A DNA stretch of 64,000 nucleotides from CAVZVW01 sp963778845 (lineage in GTDB: Bacteria > Actinomycetota > Actinomycetes > Actinomycetales > Kineosporiaceae). Of this stretch, positions 1 to 9,456 are shown piece by piece (position 1 is the stretch's first letter; every line of letters begins with the position of its first letter). Below the pieces are notes generated by a model. The model was not told the DNA's origin. It saw only the letters and a program-made list of their open reading frames with translations, and did not search any database. Both the position numbers and the translations under genes were made by a program. The stretch lies in the NCBI GenBank assembly GCA_963778845.1, contig CAVZVW010000005.1, forward strand, positions 248,001 to 312,000. Direction: 5' to 3'.

Positions 1-839
1 GCGGCCGAGGCGGCCGCCTCCTCGACGTCGGCCAGGCGACGGCGGCCGGCGTCCAGGTCGCCCTCCACCTCGTCGCGACGCAGTCGCAGGGCCGTCTCGT
101 CGGCAACCTCGGCCTGCACGGTGGCGAGCAGCTGCACGAGGTCGTCGGCGAGCAGCCGGGAACGGGCGTCGCGCAGGTCGGCCTGCACCACCTGGGCCCG
201 CCGGGCGACGTCGGCCTGGCGCCCGAGCGGCTTGAGCTGGCGTCGGATCTCGGCGGTGAGGTCCGCGAGCCGGGTGAGGTTGACCTGCATCGCGTCGAGC
301 TTGCGAAGGGCCTTCTCCTTGCGCTTGCGGTGCTTGAGCACCCCTGCGGCCTCCTCGATGAACGCTCGGCGTTCCTCGGGTGAGGCGTGCAGGATCGCGT
401 CGAGCTGGCCCTGGCCGACGACGACGTGCATCTCCCGCCCGATCCCGGAGTCGCTGAGCAGCTCCTGGATGTCGAGCAGGCGGCAGGCGGTCGCGTTGAT
501 CGCGTACTCGCTGCCGCCGCTGCGGAACATCGTGCGCGAGATCGTGACCTCGGAGTAGTCGATCGGCAGGGCGCCGTCGGAGTTGTCGATGGTGAGGCTG
601 ACCTCGGCACGCCCGAGCGGCGGCCGACCGGCCGTGCCGGCGAAGATGACGTCCTCCATCTTCCCGCCGCGCAGGCTCTTGGCGCCCTGCTCCCCCATCA
701 CCCAGGCAAGCGCGTCCACGACGTTGGACTTGCCCGACCCGTTGGGGCCGACGACACAGGTGATCCCCGGCTCGAAGCGCAGGGTGGTCGCCGACGCGAA
801 GGACTTGAAGCCCCGCAGGGTAAGGCTCTTCAGGTGCAC
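1..839 (-). CDS. smc: Chromosome segregation ATPase SMC, N-terminal part
   Basis: The SMC ATPase organises and segregates the chromosome together with ScpAB. The gene runs off the left edge, so only the first 279 or so residues are present. The protein starts at a GTG (complement of 837-839) with MHLKSLTLRGFKSFA, followed by the Walker A motif GPNGSGKSN and the conserved GGKMEDVIFAG and GREMHVVVGQGQLD segments of the SMC head, then passes into charged coiled-coil sequence. The C-terminal head and the hinge lie outside the window. The acylphosphatase gene lies upstream on the same strand, 163 bp away, an arrangement common in actinobacteria. Identification is very secure; only the 3' end is unknown. 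Confidence 0.96.
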   Translation of the reverse strand, partial: MHLKSLTLRGFKSFASATTLRFEPGITCVVGPNGSGKSNVVDALAWVMGEQGAKSLRGGKMEDVIFAGTAGRPPLGRAEVSLTIDNSDGALPIDYSEVTISRTMFRSGGSEYAINATACRLLDIQELLSDSGIGREMHVVVGQGQLDAILHASPEERRAFIEEAAGVLKHRKRKEKALRKLDAMQVNLTRLADLTAEIRRQLKPLGRQADVARRAQVVQADLRDARSRLLADDLVQLLATVQAEVADETALRLRRDEVEGDLDAGRRRLADVEEAAASA

Positions 840-1002
840 GGTCGGGACTCCTCGCCGGTGGTGCTCGTTGTCGGGCGGGCCGTCTGGTCGGACGGTCGGC
901 GTGCGGTCGAGCAGCGGGGAAGGCGCCTTCAGCCTACCGGGCGCACTCCGCGCGCCCGAGCTGCCGCGCCCAGTGCCCGACGCCGGGCAGCCAGGTCGTC
1001 GC

Positions 1003-1413
1003 TCAGCGCTCGACGAAGCCGACAACCAGACCCGTGGCCGCCGACCAGCGGTGGGTGGAGGACGCGACGTGGCCGGGGCGGCGGTACCACGAGCGCGGCG
1101 CACTCGGGGGCGGGCCGGACGGCGGCTGCTCGGTGAGCAGCTGCAGCAGGTGCTCGCATGCGGTGCCCGGGCCTTCGGCGACGACCTCGACACTGCCGTC
1201 GGGGAGGTTGCCCGCGCTGCCGACCAGACCGAGCTCGAGGGCTCGCGCCCTCGTCCACCACCGGAACCCGACCCCCTGCACCCGCCCGGTGAGCACAACC
1301 GTGAGCCGGGCGCGGTCGACGCCGACGCTACCCGGCTCGCCGTCGTCCCCGGAGGAGCCAGCGCGCACGGCGATCACCGTAGTGGGCCCGTGCGGCGAGC
1401 GCCCTGTGATCAC
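1003..1413 (-). CDS. acyP: Acylphosphatase
   Basis: Small enzyme that hydrolyses carboxyl-phosphate bonds of acylphosphates. The signature GRVQGVGFRWWTRARA holds the phosphate-binding loop and the catalytic Arg, and the Asn of the AGNLPDGSVEVVAEG segment is the second catalytic residue. The family is about 90-95 residues. The longest frame gives 136, so the true start is probably downstream of 1413 (GTG codons at 1377 and 1368 are candidates) and no convincing ribosome site settles it. The C-terminus is longer and less conserved than usual. It lies directly upstream of smc on the same strand. The roughly 200 bp between it and cydA must hold divergent promoters. Confidence 0.85.
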   Translation of the reverse strand: MITGRSPHGPTTVIAVRAGSSGDDGEPGSVGVDRARLTVVLTGRVQGVGFRWWTRARALELGLVGSAGNLPDGSVEVVAEGPGTACEHLLQLLTEQPPSGPPPSAPRSWYRRPGHVASSTHRWSAATGLVVGFVER

Positions 1414-1610
1414 CCGACTGACCGGAGGACGACCCGTCCGCGACCGCCCGCACGACCAGCCGGGCGACCGCTCGGCGCCTCACCGGAGAGGCGTCGCAGG
1501 GCTCGCCTCGCCGTCGGGACCGAGGTCCTGCCGGCTCCCGGGGCACCTGGCCTACGGTCGTCGCCGAGGCCGGCGCCCGCTGGTCCCCTTTGTCGCGACT
1601 GGGAGCAGCG

Positions 1611-3056
1611 GTGAGCGCACTCGACCTGGCGCGGTGGCAGTTCGGCATCACCACCGTCTACCACTTCATCTTCGTGCCGCTGACGATCGGCCTGGCGCCG
1701 CTCGTCGCCATCATGCAGACCGTCTGGTACCGCACCGGCGACGAGCGATGGCTGCGCATGACGAAGTTCTTCGGCAAGCTCTTCCTGATCAACTTCGCCA
1801 TGGGCGTCGTGACCGGCATCGTCCAGGAGTTCCAGTTCGGGATGAACTGGAGCGAGTACTCCAAGTTCGTCGGCGACATCTTCGGCGCGCCGCTGGCGAT
1901 GGAGGCCCTGATCGCGTTCTTCCTCGAGTCCACGTTCCTCGGGTTGTGGATCTTCGGGTGGGACCGGCTCCCCAAGGGCGTGCACCTCGCCACCATCTGG
2001 CTGGCCGCCATCGGCGTGAACGTCTCGGCCTTCTTCATCATCGCCGCGAACTCGTTCATGCAGCACCCCGTGGGCACCCACTACAACCCGCTGACCAAAC
2101 GGGCCGAGCTCACGAGCATCGTCGACGTGATCATGAACCCGACCGCGCTCGCAGCGTTCCCGCACACCGTGACCGCCTCCTTCGTGACCGCCGGCACGTT
2201 CGTCGCGGCGATCGCGGGCTGGTGGATGGTGCGGCTGGCGCGCGCGGACCGCCCGGCGGAGGCGGCCGTGTACCGGCCCGCCCTGCGGCTGGCGCTCATC
2301 GTCGTCGTCATCGCCGGCATCGGCGTCGTGGTCTCCGGGGACGCCCAGGCCAAGCTCATGTTCAAGCAGCAGCCGATGAAGATGGCCGCGGCCGAGGCGC
2401 TCTGCCACACCGAGACCGGTGCGGGCTTCAGCCTCTTCGCGATCGGCGACGTCAAGAACAACTGCGACGTGCGCACGCTCAACATCCCGGGTCTGACCGC
2501 GTTCCTGGCGACCGGCGACCTCAACGGCACCATCAAGGGGGTCAAGGACCTGCAGGTGCAGTACACCGACAAGTACGGGGACATCGGCCCCAACGGCTAC
2601 GTGCCCAACCTGGCGGTGACCTACTGGAACTTCCGGCTCATGATCGGGTTCGGGGTCTTCAGCGCCCTGCTGGCGCTGATGGGCCTCTGGCACACGCGCA
2701 AGGGCGGCTCCCCCACGAGCGAGGCGTTCGGCAAGCTCGCCCTGGTCGCACTTCCCATGCCCTTCCTGGCCAACTTCACGGGGTGGATCTTCACCGAGAT
2801 GGGCCGCCAGCCCTGGATCGTCGCGCCCAACCCGACCGGCGACAAGGCCGTGCGCCTGACCACCAGGGCGGCCGTGTCGCTGTTCGTCGACGCGCCCACG
2901 GTCGCGATCTCCCTGGTCGTCTTCACCCTGCTCTACGGCGTGCTCGCGGTGGTCTGGTACGGCCTCATGACCCGCTATGCCAAGGAGGGCGCGCCGCCCG
3001 CTGCGCCGGTCGAAGCCCACACCGACGACGAAGCGCCACTGGCCTTCGCTTACTGA
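1611..3056 (+). CDS. cydA: Cytochrome bd ubiquinol/menaquinol oxidase subunit I
   Basis: Quinol-oxidising, haem-carrying subunit of cytochrome bd, a high-affinity oxygen reductase of the plasma membrane. I start it at the GTG at 1611 (MSALDLARWQFGITTVYHF) because GGAG lies about 8 bases upstream; a TTG at 1590 is possible but has no such site. The 481 residues include the N-terminal haem-ligand region, the GRQPWIV motif that follows the Q-loop, and about nine membrane segments. The Q-loop is of the short type usual in Gram-positive bacteria. cydB follows after 10 bases, with cydD and cydC behind it, so this is the first gene of a cydABDC operon. Confidence 0.96.
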   Translation: MSALDLARWQFGITTVYHFIFVPLTIGLAPLVAIMQTVWYRTGDERWLRMTKFFGKLFLINFAMGVVTGIVQEFQFGMNWSEYSKFVGDIFGAPLAMEALIAFFLESTFLGLWIFGWDRLPKGVHLATIWLAAIGVNVSAFFIIAANSFMQHPVGTHYNPLTKRAELTSIVDVIMNPTALAAFPHTVTASFVTAGTFVAAIAGWWMVRLARADRPAEAAVYRPALRLALIVVVIAGIGVVVSGDAQAKLMFKQQPMKMAAAEALCHTETGAGFSLFAIGDVKNNCDVRTLNIPGLTAFLATGDLNGTIKGVKDLQVQYTDKYGDIGPNGYVPNLAVTYWNFRLMIGFGVFSALLALMGLWHTRKGGSPTSEAFGKLALVALPMPFLANFTGWIFTEMGRQPWIVAPNPTGDKAVRLTTRAAVSLFVDAPTVAISLVVFTLLYGVLAVVWYGLMTRYAKEGAPPAAPVEAHTDDEAPLAFAY

Positions 3057-3066
3057 GGAGCCTGAC

Positions 3067-4185
3067 GTGAAGGACCCGAACACCCTCCAACTCATCTGGT
3101 TCGGCCTCATCGCCGTGCTGTGGACGGGCTACCTCGTGCTCGAGGGCTTCGACTTCGGTGTGGGGATGCTGCTACCGGTGCTCGGCCGCAACGACACCGA
3201 GCGCCGACTGCTCATCAACAGCATCGGCCCGGTCTGGGACGGCAACGAGGTGTGGCTGCTCACCGCCGGCGGCGCCATCTTCGCGGCGTTCCCGTTCTGG
3301 TACGCCAACCTCTTCTCCGCGTTCTACCTTCCGCTCCTGATCGTGCTCGTCGCTCTCATCATCCGCGGTGTCGCCTTCGAGTACCGGGGCAAGATCGACT
3401 CTGCCTCGTGGCGCGCCAGGTGGGACTGGGCCATCGTCGTCGGCTCGACCCTGCCGTCGCTGCTGTGGGGGGTCGCGTTCGGCAACCTCGTGCGCGGCAT
3501 GGACGCCACGGTGCTCTTCAGCAAGGTCGTCGTCGGCGCCGACGGCAAGGTCGACCTCGCCCGGTCGCAGCTCACCGGGCACCCGCCGTTCGCGGTGCTG
3601 GTTGCGGCACTGAACCCGTACGCGCTGCTCACCGGCGTGGTCACGCTCACACTCTTCGCCGTGCACGGCGCGCTGTTCCTCGGTCTGAAGACGTCGGGGG
3701 AGATCCGCGAGCGGGCCATGGTCATGGCGGCGAGGCTGTCCGTGCCGGTGCTCGTGATCGGCGCGACCTGGGCGGTGTGGACCCAGCTCGCGTTCGGCAA
3801 GACGTGGATGTGGGCCCCGCTCGTCGTCGCGGCGCTGGCACTCGTGGGCGTGGTGCTCACGGCCCGGGCCGGCCGTGAGGGCACGGGCTTCCTGCTGACC
3901 TCCGTCGTCACGGTCTGCGCCGTCGTCATGGTGTTCGGCGCCATGTACCCGAACGTCCTCCCGGTCTACCTCGACGGCAAGGACGTCTCGGCGGCGGTCA
4001 ACCTCAGCATCGCGACGGCCTCGTCGACCGACACGACCCTGAGGCTCATGACCTGGGTGGCAGTGGTCATGACGCCGGTCGTGCTCGCCTACCAGTCGTG
4101 GACCTACTGGGTGTTCCGGCGCCGGCTCAGCGTCGCGAACATCCCGGCGTCCAGTGGCCTGGCCCCCGCGGGAACCACGAGCTGA
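3067..4185 (+). CDS. cydB: Cytochrome bd oxidase subunit II
   Basis: Second membrane subunit of cytochrome bd, needed for assembly of the haem b595/d site. The start is the GTG at 3067 (MKDPNTLQLIWFGLIAVL) with GAGGAG a few bases upstream; a longer frame opening at 2977 runs inside cydA and is not used. The 372-residue product has the conserved early YLVLEGFDFGVGMLLP helix and the GPVWDGNEVWLL motif, then about eight membrane helices. It is separated from cydA by 10 bases and from cydD by about 55 bases, so it is co-transcribed with both. Confidence 0.95.
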   Translation: MKDPNTLQLIWFGLIAVLWTGYLVLEGFDFGVGMLLPVLGRNDTERRLLINSIGPVWDGNEVWLLTAGGAIFAAFPFWYANLFSAFYLPLLIVLVALIIRGVAFEYRGKIDSASWRARWDWAIVVGSTLPSLLWGVAFGNLVRGMDATVLFSKVVVGADGKVDLARSQLTGHPPFAVLVAALNPYALLTGVVTLTLFAVHGALFLGLKTSGEIRERAMVMAARLSVPVLVIGATWAVWTQLAFGKTWMWAPLVVAALALVGVVLTARAGREGTGFLLTSVVTVCAVVMVFGAMYPNVLPVYLDGKDVSAAVNLSIATASSTDTTLRLMTWVAVVMTPVVLAYQSWTYWVFRRRLSVANIPASSGLAPAGTTS

Positions 4186-4240
4186 CCACCGCGCGTCGGT
4201 TCGCGTCCACCCCGCGCCACCGGCCTGGAGGTCCGTCCAC

Positions 4241-5998
4241 GTGCGTCCGCTCGACCCGCGCCTGCTGCGCCACGTGCGGGCCGCGCGCGGCTACGTCGTC
4301 CTCAGCGCGGCGCTGGGTGTGGCGACGGCGGCGCTGGTCGTCGTCCAGGCCCTCCTGCTCGCCACGGTGGTCGCGGGGGTCGCCATGGACGGGCAGACCC
4401 CCTCGCAGGTGCGGGCAGCGCTCGTCTGGCTGTGTGTGGTCGTGGCGGGCCGTGCCGGGGTCGCGTGGGCGCAGGACCGCTTCGGCCACCGAGCGGCGAC
4501 GGCGGTGGTCGGGCAGCTGCGAGCACTGGTCTGCGCCCACGTCGTGCGGCTCGGCCCTGCTGCGCTGGACGGCGACCGCGGCCCGGCCCTGGCCACGCTG
4601 ACGACGCGGGGCCTGGACTCACTCGACGGCTACCTCACCCGCTACCTCCCGCAGCTCGTGCTCAGCGCGACCGTCACGCCGGCCGTTCTGGCCGTGGTGT
4701 TCTGGCAGGACCTGGTCGCCGGACTCACGATCGCCGTGACCTTGCCCCTGGTGCCGGTGTTCATGGTGCTGGTGGGCCTGGCGACGCGCACGCAGGCCGA
4801 CCGGCGGCTGCGCACGATGCAGCGCCTGGGCGCCCAGGTGCTCGACCTCGTGGCCGGGCTGCCGACGCTGCGGGCACTGGGCCGCGAGCAGCGCCAGGCC
4901 AGGCGGGTGCGCGAGGTGGGCGAGGCCTACCGCCGCGCGACCATGGGGACACTGCGCACAGCCTTCCTCTCGGCCCTCGTGCTGGAGACGTTGACGACGA
5001 TCTGCGTGGCTCTCGTCGCCGTCGGGGTCGGGTTCCGCCTGCTCTACGGCGACCTGGACCTGCGCACCGGCCTGGCGGTCCTGATCCTGGCCCCCGAGGT
5101 CTACCTGCCCCTGCGGATGCTCGGCCTGCACTACCACGCCAGCGTCGACGGGTTGGCCGCCGCCCAGGAGGCGCTGGCCGTGCTCGACCTCACGCCGCCG
5201 GTGCCGGGCACACTGCGGGCCCCTGTCCTCGGCGTCGCCGACGGGAGCTCGCCGGAGGAACGCGCGCACCCCGACGGGTGGGTCGTGGCACGGCTGGACG
5301 GCGTCGGCGTCGTCCACCCGGGCCGGGAGCGGGCGACGCCGTCGGGGCTGGACGCGTGCGTTCGCCTGGGCCGCGTGCTGGCACTGGCCGGCCCGAACGG
5401 CACGGGCAAGTCGACGGCGGTGCAGGCGCTGCTCGGCTTGCGCACGCCCGACACGGGGCGGGTGCTGCTCGGACCTGCCGCGCCGGCCGACGCGACCGTC
5501 GACCTCGCCGACGTCGACCCCGCGACGTGGTGGGCGCAGCTGTCGTGGGTGCCGCAGCAGGTGCAGGTCGTGCCCGGCAGCCTGGCGGACAACGTCCGCC
5601 TGGCCGTGCCCGATGCCCCGGACGACGCCCTCGCCGCCGCCGCTGCCGCAGCCGGGCTGGCGGCCGTCGTCGCCGAGCTGCCGGACGGCTGGCAGACGCG
5701 GGTCGGCCATGGCGGGGTGGGGCTGTCCGCCGGGCAGCGCCAGCGGCTCGGCCTGGCCAGGGCGCTGCTGCACCCGGCCCCGGTGGTGGTGCTGGACGAG
5801 CCGACGGCGCACCTGGACACCGCGACGGAGCAGGTGGTCCACGCGACGGTGCGCCGCCTGCGTGCCGAGGGCCGCGCTGTCGTGCTCGTGGCGCACCGGC
5901 CGAGCCTGCTCGCGCTTGCCGACGAGGTCGTTCGGGTGCACGAGGGGCCGGTGCCGCGCGACCCCGCCGCTCCCGCCCCCGAGTCGGTGCCGGCATGA
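4241..5998 (+). CDS. cydD: Thiol-reductant ABC exporter subunit CydD
   Basis: Half of the heterodimeric CydDC ABC exporter, which moves glutathione/cysteine-type thiols outward and is required to assemble cytochrome bd. The GTG at 4241 is chosen because GGAGG sits about 10 bases upstream. The 585 residues comprise an N-terminal six-helix ABC transmembrane domain and a C-terminal ATPase with Walker A GPNGTGKST, a signature close to LSAGQRQR, and Walker B VVVLDEPTAHLD. Its TGA overlaps the ATG of cydC (ATGA), indicating translational coupling. In mycobacteria and other actinobacteria the same cydABDC order is usual. Confidence 0.94.
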   Translation: MRPLDPRLLRHVRAARGYVVLSAALGVATAALVVVQALLLATVVAGVAMDGQTPSQVRAALVWLCVVVAGRAGVAWAQDRFGHRAATAVVGQLRALVCAHVVRLGPAALDGDRGPALATLTTRGLDSLDGYLTRYLPQLVLSATVTPAVLAVVFWQDLVAGLTIAVTLPLVPVFMVLVGLATRTQADRRLRTMQRLGAQVLDLVAGLPTLRALGREQRQARRVREVGEAYRRATMGTLRTAFLSALVLETLTTICVALVAVGVGFRLLYGDLDLRTGLAVLILAPEVYLPLRMLGLHYHASVDGLAAAQEALAVLDLTPPVPGTLRAPVLGVADGSSPEERAHPDGWVVARLDGVGVVHPGRERATPSGLDACVRLGRVLALAGPNGTGKSTAVQALLGLRTPDTGRVLLGPAAPADATVDLADVDPATWWAQLSWVPQQVQVVPGSLADNVRLAVPDAPDDALAAAAAAAGLAAVVAELPDGWQTRVGHGGVGLSAGQRQRLGLARALLHPAPVVVLDEPTAHLDTATEQVVHATVRRLRAEGRAVVLVAHRPSLLALADEVVRVHEGPVPRDPAAPAPESVPA

Positions 5999-7749
5999 GC
6001 GACCCGTTGCGGCGGGCCGTCGCCGCCCTGGACCCCGACCTCCGACGGGTCGGGTTGGCAGTGCTCGCGGGCGTCTCGGCCCTGGGGTGCACCATCGGGC
6101 TCATGGCCACGTCGGCCTGGTTGATCTCGCGCGCCGCCCAGCAACCTCCCGTGGTCGTACTGTCGGTCGCCGTCGTGGCCACGCGTGCCTTCGGGATCGG
6201 CCGGGGCGTGCTGCGCTACGCCGAACGGCTGGTCTCCCACGACGTCGCGCTGCGCGGTGTCGTGACCCTGCGGGAGCGGCTGTACGTGTGCCTGGCAGGC
6301 GCCGACCCGGCCGTGGTGTCAGGCCTGCGGCGCGGGGACCTGCTGGCGCGCGTGGGCGCCGACGTCGACGCCCTCGCCGACGTCGTGGTCCGATCGCTGC
6401 TGCCCTTCGCCGTGGGGCTGGTTACCTCCGTGGTCACCGTGCTTCTCCTCGGGCTCGTCCTGCCGGCGGCCGGGCTCGCGACAGCCGTCGGGCTGGCGAT
6501 GGCCGGGGTGGCAGCGCCGTGGCTGGCCGCAGTGGCTGCCCGCCGCGCCGAGCAGGACGCCGCGGCAGCCCGGGCGGCGACCTCCGCCGAGGTGCTCGCC
6601 CTCCTGGACGGGCTGGCCGAGCTCACGGTCGCCGGCGCCGCCCCCGGGCGGCTTCGGCGGCTGGGCGACCTCGATGACGGGCTGTCGACCCGGCTGGACG
6701 TCGCCGCGCGGCCGGCTGCTGTCGCGGCCGCCCTGGCCACCCTCGGCACGGGCGGGGCGACGGTGGCGTGCCTGCTGCTCGGCGCGCAGGCGGTGGCGTC
6801 GGGCCGGCTGTCGCCTGTGATGCTGGCCGTGGTGACGCTGACCCCGATGGCCGCCGCCGAGGCGGTGCTGGCCCTTCCGGCAGCCGCCACCGGACTCGTC
6901 CGGGCACGCGTCGCGGCGGAACGGGTGTTGGAGCTGCTCGACGTCCCTGCAGCGTCCGGACCGATCTGGGCGGACGACGCCCGCCCGGCTCCGCTGGTCG
7001 ACCCGCTGCTGGAGGCGGTGGGGCTGGCGTGCGGCTGGCCGGGGCACCCACCGGTGCTGACCGACGTCGACCTCACGGTGTCCCCCGGGCGCACGCTGGC
7101 GCTCGTGGGACCCAGCGGGGCCGGCAAGACCACCCTGCTGCTCACCCTCGCCGGCCTGCTCCCACCCGCCGGCGGCACGATGACGTTGCGGGCCCGGGGG
7201 GCCACCGCCGACCAGCACGCCCCGGCCGTGGTGCGACGCACGGTCGGGTTCACCGCCGAGGACGCGCACGTGTTCACCACGACAGTCGCGGAGAACGTGC
7301 GGGTCGCCGACCCCGACGCCGACGACCAGGCAGTGACCGGTGCGCTCGAGCGTGCCGGGCTCGGGCCGTGGCTGCAGGCGCTGCCCTCCGGCCTGGGCAC
7401 CATGCTGGGCTCGGGCGGCACGGGCCTGTCAGGCGGGGAACGCCGGCGGCTGCTCCTGGCCCGTGCCCTCGTCGCCGGCACGCCGCTCGTGCTGCTGGAC
7501 GAGCCGGGCGAGCACCTGGACCCCGAGACCGCCGACGTGCTGCTGGGCGACCTGCTCACAGCCGGGCCAGGCGTCGTCCTGGCGACCCATCGGGTCAGCG
7601 CGCTCGCCGCCGCCGACGAGGTGCTCGTGGTCGGGGACGGAACGGTGGTCGCCCGCGGAAGCCACGCCTGGCTGCTGGCGCACCACGAGGGCTACGCCGA
7701 CGCCTGGCATGCTGAGCGAGGCGGCGCCGACGAGGCGCCGGGCACCTGA
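5995..7749 (+). CDS. cydC: Thiol-reductant ABC exporter subunit CydC
   Basis: Partner of CydD in the CydDC exporter. It begins at the ATG at 5995, overlapping the cydD stop by four bases, and encodes 584 residues. The transmembrane half includes IGLMATSAWLISRAA, characteristic of CydC; the ATPase half has Walker A GPSGAGKTT, signature LSGGERRR and a Walker B ending LLDEPGEHLD. The last Walker B region reads EPGEHLD rather than the commoner EPTEHLD, a pattern also met in CydC. It is the last gene of the cyd operon; the histidine kinase gene starts 78 bases downstream on the same strand and could be read with it. Confidence 0.94.
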   Translation: MSDPLRRAVAALDPDLRRVGLAVLAGVSALGCTIGLMATSAWLISRAAQQPPVVVLSVAVVATRAFGIGRGVLRYAERLVSHDVALRGVVTLRERLYVCLAGADPAVVSGLRRGDLLARVGADVDALADVVVRSLLPFAVGLVTSVVTVLLLGLVLPAAGLATAVGLAMAGVAAPWLAAVAARRAEQDAAAARAATSAEVLALLDGLAELTVAGAAPGRLRRLGDLDDGLSTRLDVAARPAAVAAALATLGTGGATVACLLLGAQAVASGRLSPVMLAVVTLTPMAAAEAVLALPAAATGLVRARVAAERVLELLDVPAASGPIWADDARPAPLVDPLLEAVGLACGWPGHPPVLTDVDLTVSPGRTLALVGPSGAGKTTLLLTLAGLLPPAGGTMTLRARGATADQHAPAVVRRTVGFTAEDAHVFTTTVAENVRVADPDADDQAVTGALERAGLGPWLQALPSGLGTMLGSGGTGLSGGERRRLLLARALVAGTPLVLLDEPGEHLDPETADVLLGDLLTAGPGVVLATHRVSALAAADEVLVVGDGTVVARGSHAWLLAHHEGYADAWHAERGGADEAPGT

Positions 7750-7827
7750 GTACCCCAGGCGGGGCGCGCCGGGCCGGGCGATGCGCACCACGGGTGTCGG
7801 CGCACGGGTGGGCGGGAGGACGGCGAC

Positions 7828-9453
7828 GTGGCAGACCCGGGGTCGGGGGTCGAGGGGACAGTCCCCGTCGACCGGCGGCTGCTCGACGCCGTCGTCGGTG
7901 TCGCGGACGGCCTGGAGCTGGAGCCGACGCTGCGCCGGATCGTGCGGGCCGCGGCCGACCTGACGTCGGCTCCGTACGCAGCACTCGGCGTCCTCGGCGA
8001 GGACCGGCTGCACCGGGCGTTCGTCCACACCGGCATGGACCCCCGGGTGGCTGCACTCATCGGCGACCCCCCGGCGGGGCACGGCGTGCTCGGGCACATC
8101 ACCCGGGTCGGGCGTGCCGTGCGGGTCGGCGACCTGTCACAGCACCCGGCCTCGGTCGGCTTCCCCGCACACCACCCGCCGATGCGGACGTTCCTGGGAG
8201 TGCCGGTGGGCATCGGCGACCGGATCGTCGGCAACCTCTACCTGGCGGACAAGCCTGGTGGCTTCACGGCGGAGGACGAGGACGTGGTGGTGGCGCTGGC
8301 CGCCGCCGCGGCGGTGGCCGTCGACAACGCCCAGCTCTACGAGGCGGCCAGGCGCCGCGAGGCCTGGGTGGCGGCGGCCCAGGAGGTCTCGACCGCGATG
8401 CTCTCCGGCGCGGAGGAGGACGAGGCCCTCGTCCTGGTCGCCAAGCGCGCCCGCGAGGTGGCGCAGGCGCGGGTCGCCGGCATCGTCCTGGAGGGCTGGG
8501 ACGACAACTGGGTGCTCGAGGTGGCCGACGGCCAGGATGCCGCCGACCTCGTGGGCACGGTGATGCCCCTGGCCGGACGGGCGGCCTCGGTGATCCGGTC
8601 GGGCGAGGGCCAACGGATCGGCGACCTCTCGGTGCAGCCGCAGCTGCTGGTCGCCGCGATGCGTCGCTACGGGCCGGCCCTGTACGCCCCGCTCGTCGCC
8701 GGCGACACGACGCTCGGCGTGATGATCCTGCTGCGGGACAAGGGCGACCGGCACTTCACGGCCGAGGACCTCGTGACCGCGCAGGCGTTCGCAGGTCAGG
8801 CGGCGATCGCCCTGCAGCTGGCCGAGAGCAGGCGGCGCGCCGAGGACGCCGAGCTCCTGGAGGACCGCCAGCGGATCGCGCGCGACCTGCACGACCTCGT
8901 GATCCAGGAGCTCTTCGCCATGGGGATGCGCCTGTCACGGCTGGGGGCCGACGCGGGCGCGGAGCTGAAGGCCCAGGTCGACACCTCGTTGGAGAGCCTC
9001 GACCGGATCGTGCGCCAGATCCGGGCCACCATCCGTGCGCTGCGCGACCCGACCGAGCCCACTGGTCTGGTCGACCGGCTGCAGGGCGAGGTCGCCCGTG
9101 CGCACAGCTCCCTGGGCTTCGAGCCGGTGTTCGACATCGCCGCGGACGGTGACGTCGACGCGATCGTGACGCCGGACATCGCCGACGACGTCGTGGCCGT
9201 CGTGCGCGAGGGGTTGTCGAACGCGGCCCGGCACGCCCGCCCCGGCCACGTCGGCGTTCGGGTGGCGGTGTCGCGGTCCGTCATCAGCGTCGAGGTGACC
9301 GACGACGGCGTGGGGCTGCGGCCGGGGGCCACCCGTCGTAGCGGTCTGGACAACCTGGCCGAGCGTGCCAGGCGGCACGGTGGCGGCTGCACCGCCGCGG
9401 CCAGCCCGACCGGGGGGACGGCGCTGCGATGGCAGGTGCCGCTGCGCGGCTGA
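7828..9453 (+). CDS. Two-component sensor histidine kinase with two GAF domains (DevS/DosT-like)
   Basis: 541-residue soluble sensor kinase. It has an N-terminal GAF domain (about residues 20-175) containing GFPAHHPPMRTFLGVP, a second GAF domain (about 185-340), a HisKA_3 dimerisation segment RQRIARDLHDLVIQEL with phospho-acceptor His355, and a C-terminal HATPase_c domain with the N-box around EGLSNAARHARP and a DDGVGL G-box. The first GAF closely resembles that of mycobacterial DevS/DosT, where a His in the HPPM stretch binds haem iron; the equivalents here are His115/His116. I infer an oxygen, NO or CO sensor. It sits directly behind cydABDC and faces the response regulator gene with only three bases between stops. 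Confidence 0.9.
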   Translation: MADPGSGVEGTVPVDRRLLDAVVGVADGLELEPTLRRIVRAAADLTSAPYAALGVLGEDRLHRAFVHTGMDPRVAALIGDPPAGHGVLGHITRVGRAVRVGDLSQHPASVGFPAHHPPMRTFLGVPVGIGDRIVGNLYLADKPGGFTAEDEDVVVALAAAAAVAVDNAQLYEAARRREAWVAAAQEVSTAMLSGAEEDEALVLVAKRAREVAQARVAGIVLEGWDDNWVLEVADGQDAADLVGTVMPLAGRAASVIRSGEGQRIGDLSVQPQLLVAAMRRYGPALYAPLVAGDTTLGVMILLRDKGDRHFTAEDLVTAQAFAGQAAIALQLAESRRRAEDAELLEDRQRIARDLHDLVIQELFAMGMRLSRLGADAGAELKAQVDTSLESLDRIVRQIRATIRALRDPTEPTGLVDRLQGEVARAHSSLGFEPVFDIAADGDVDAIVTPDIADDVVAVVREGLSNAARHARPGHVGVRVAVSRSVISVEVTDDGVGLRPGATRRSGLDNLAERARRHGGGCTAAASPTGGTALRWQVPLRG

Positions 9454-9456
9454 GCG

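Noticed and set aside
1034..3110. Very long overlapping frames on both strands across cydA (678 and 566 codons)
   Set aside because: They are GC-driven shadows of cydA: low-complexity Arg/Pro/His-rich proteins with no family motif, while the cydA frame contains all known residues.
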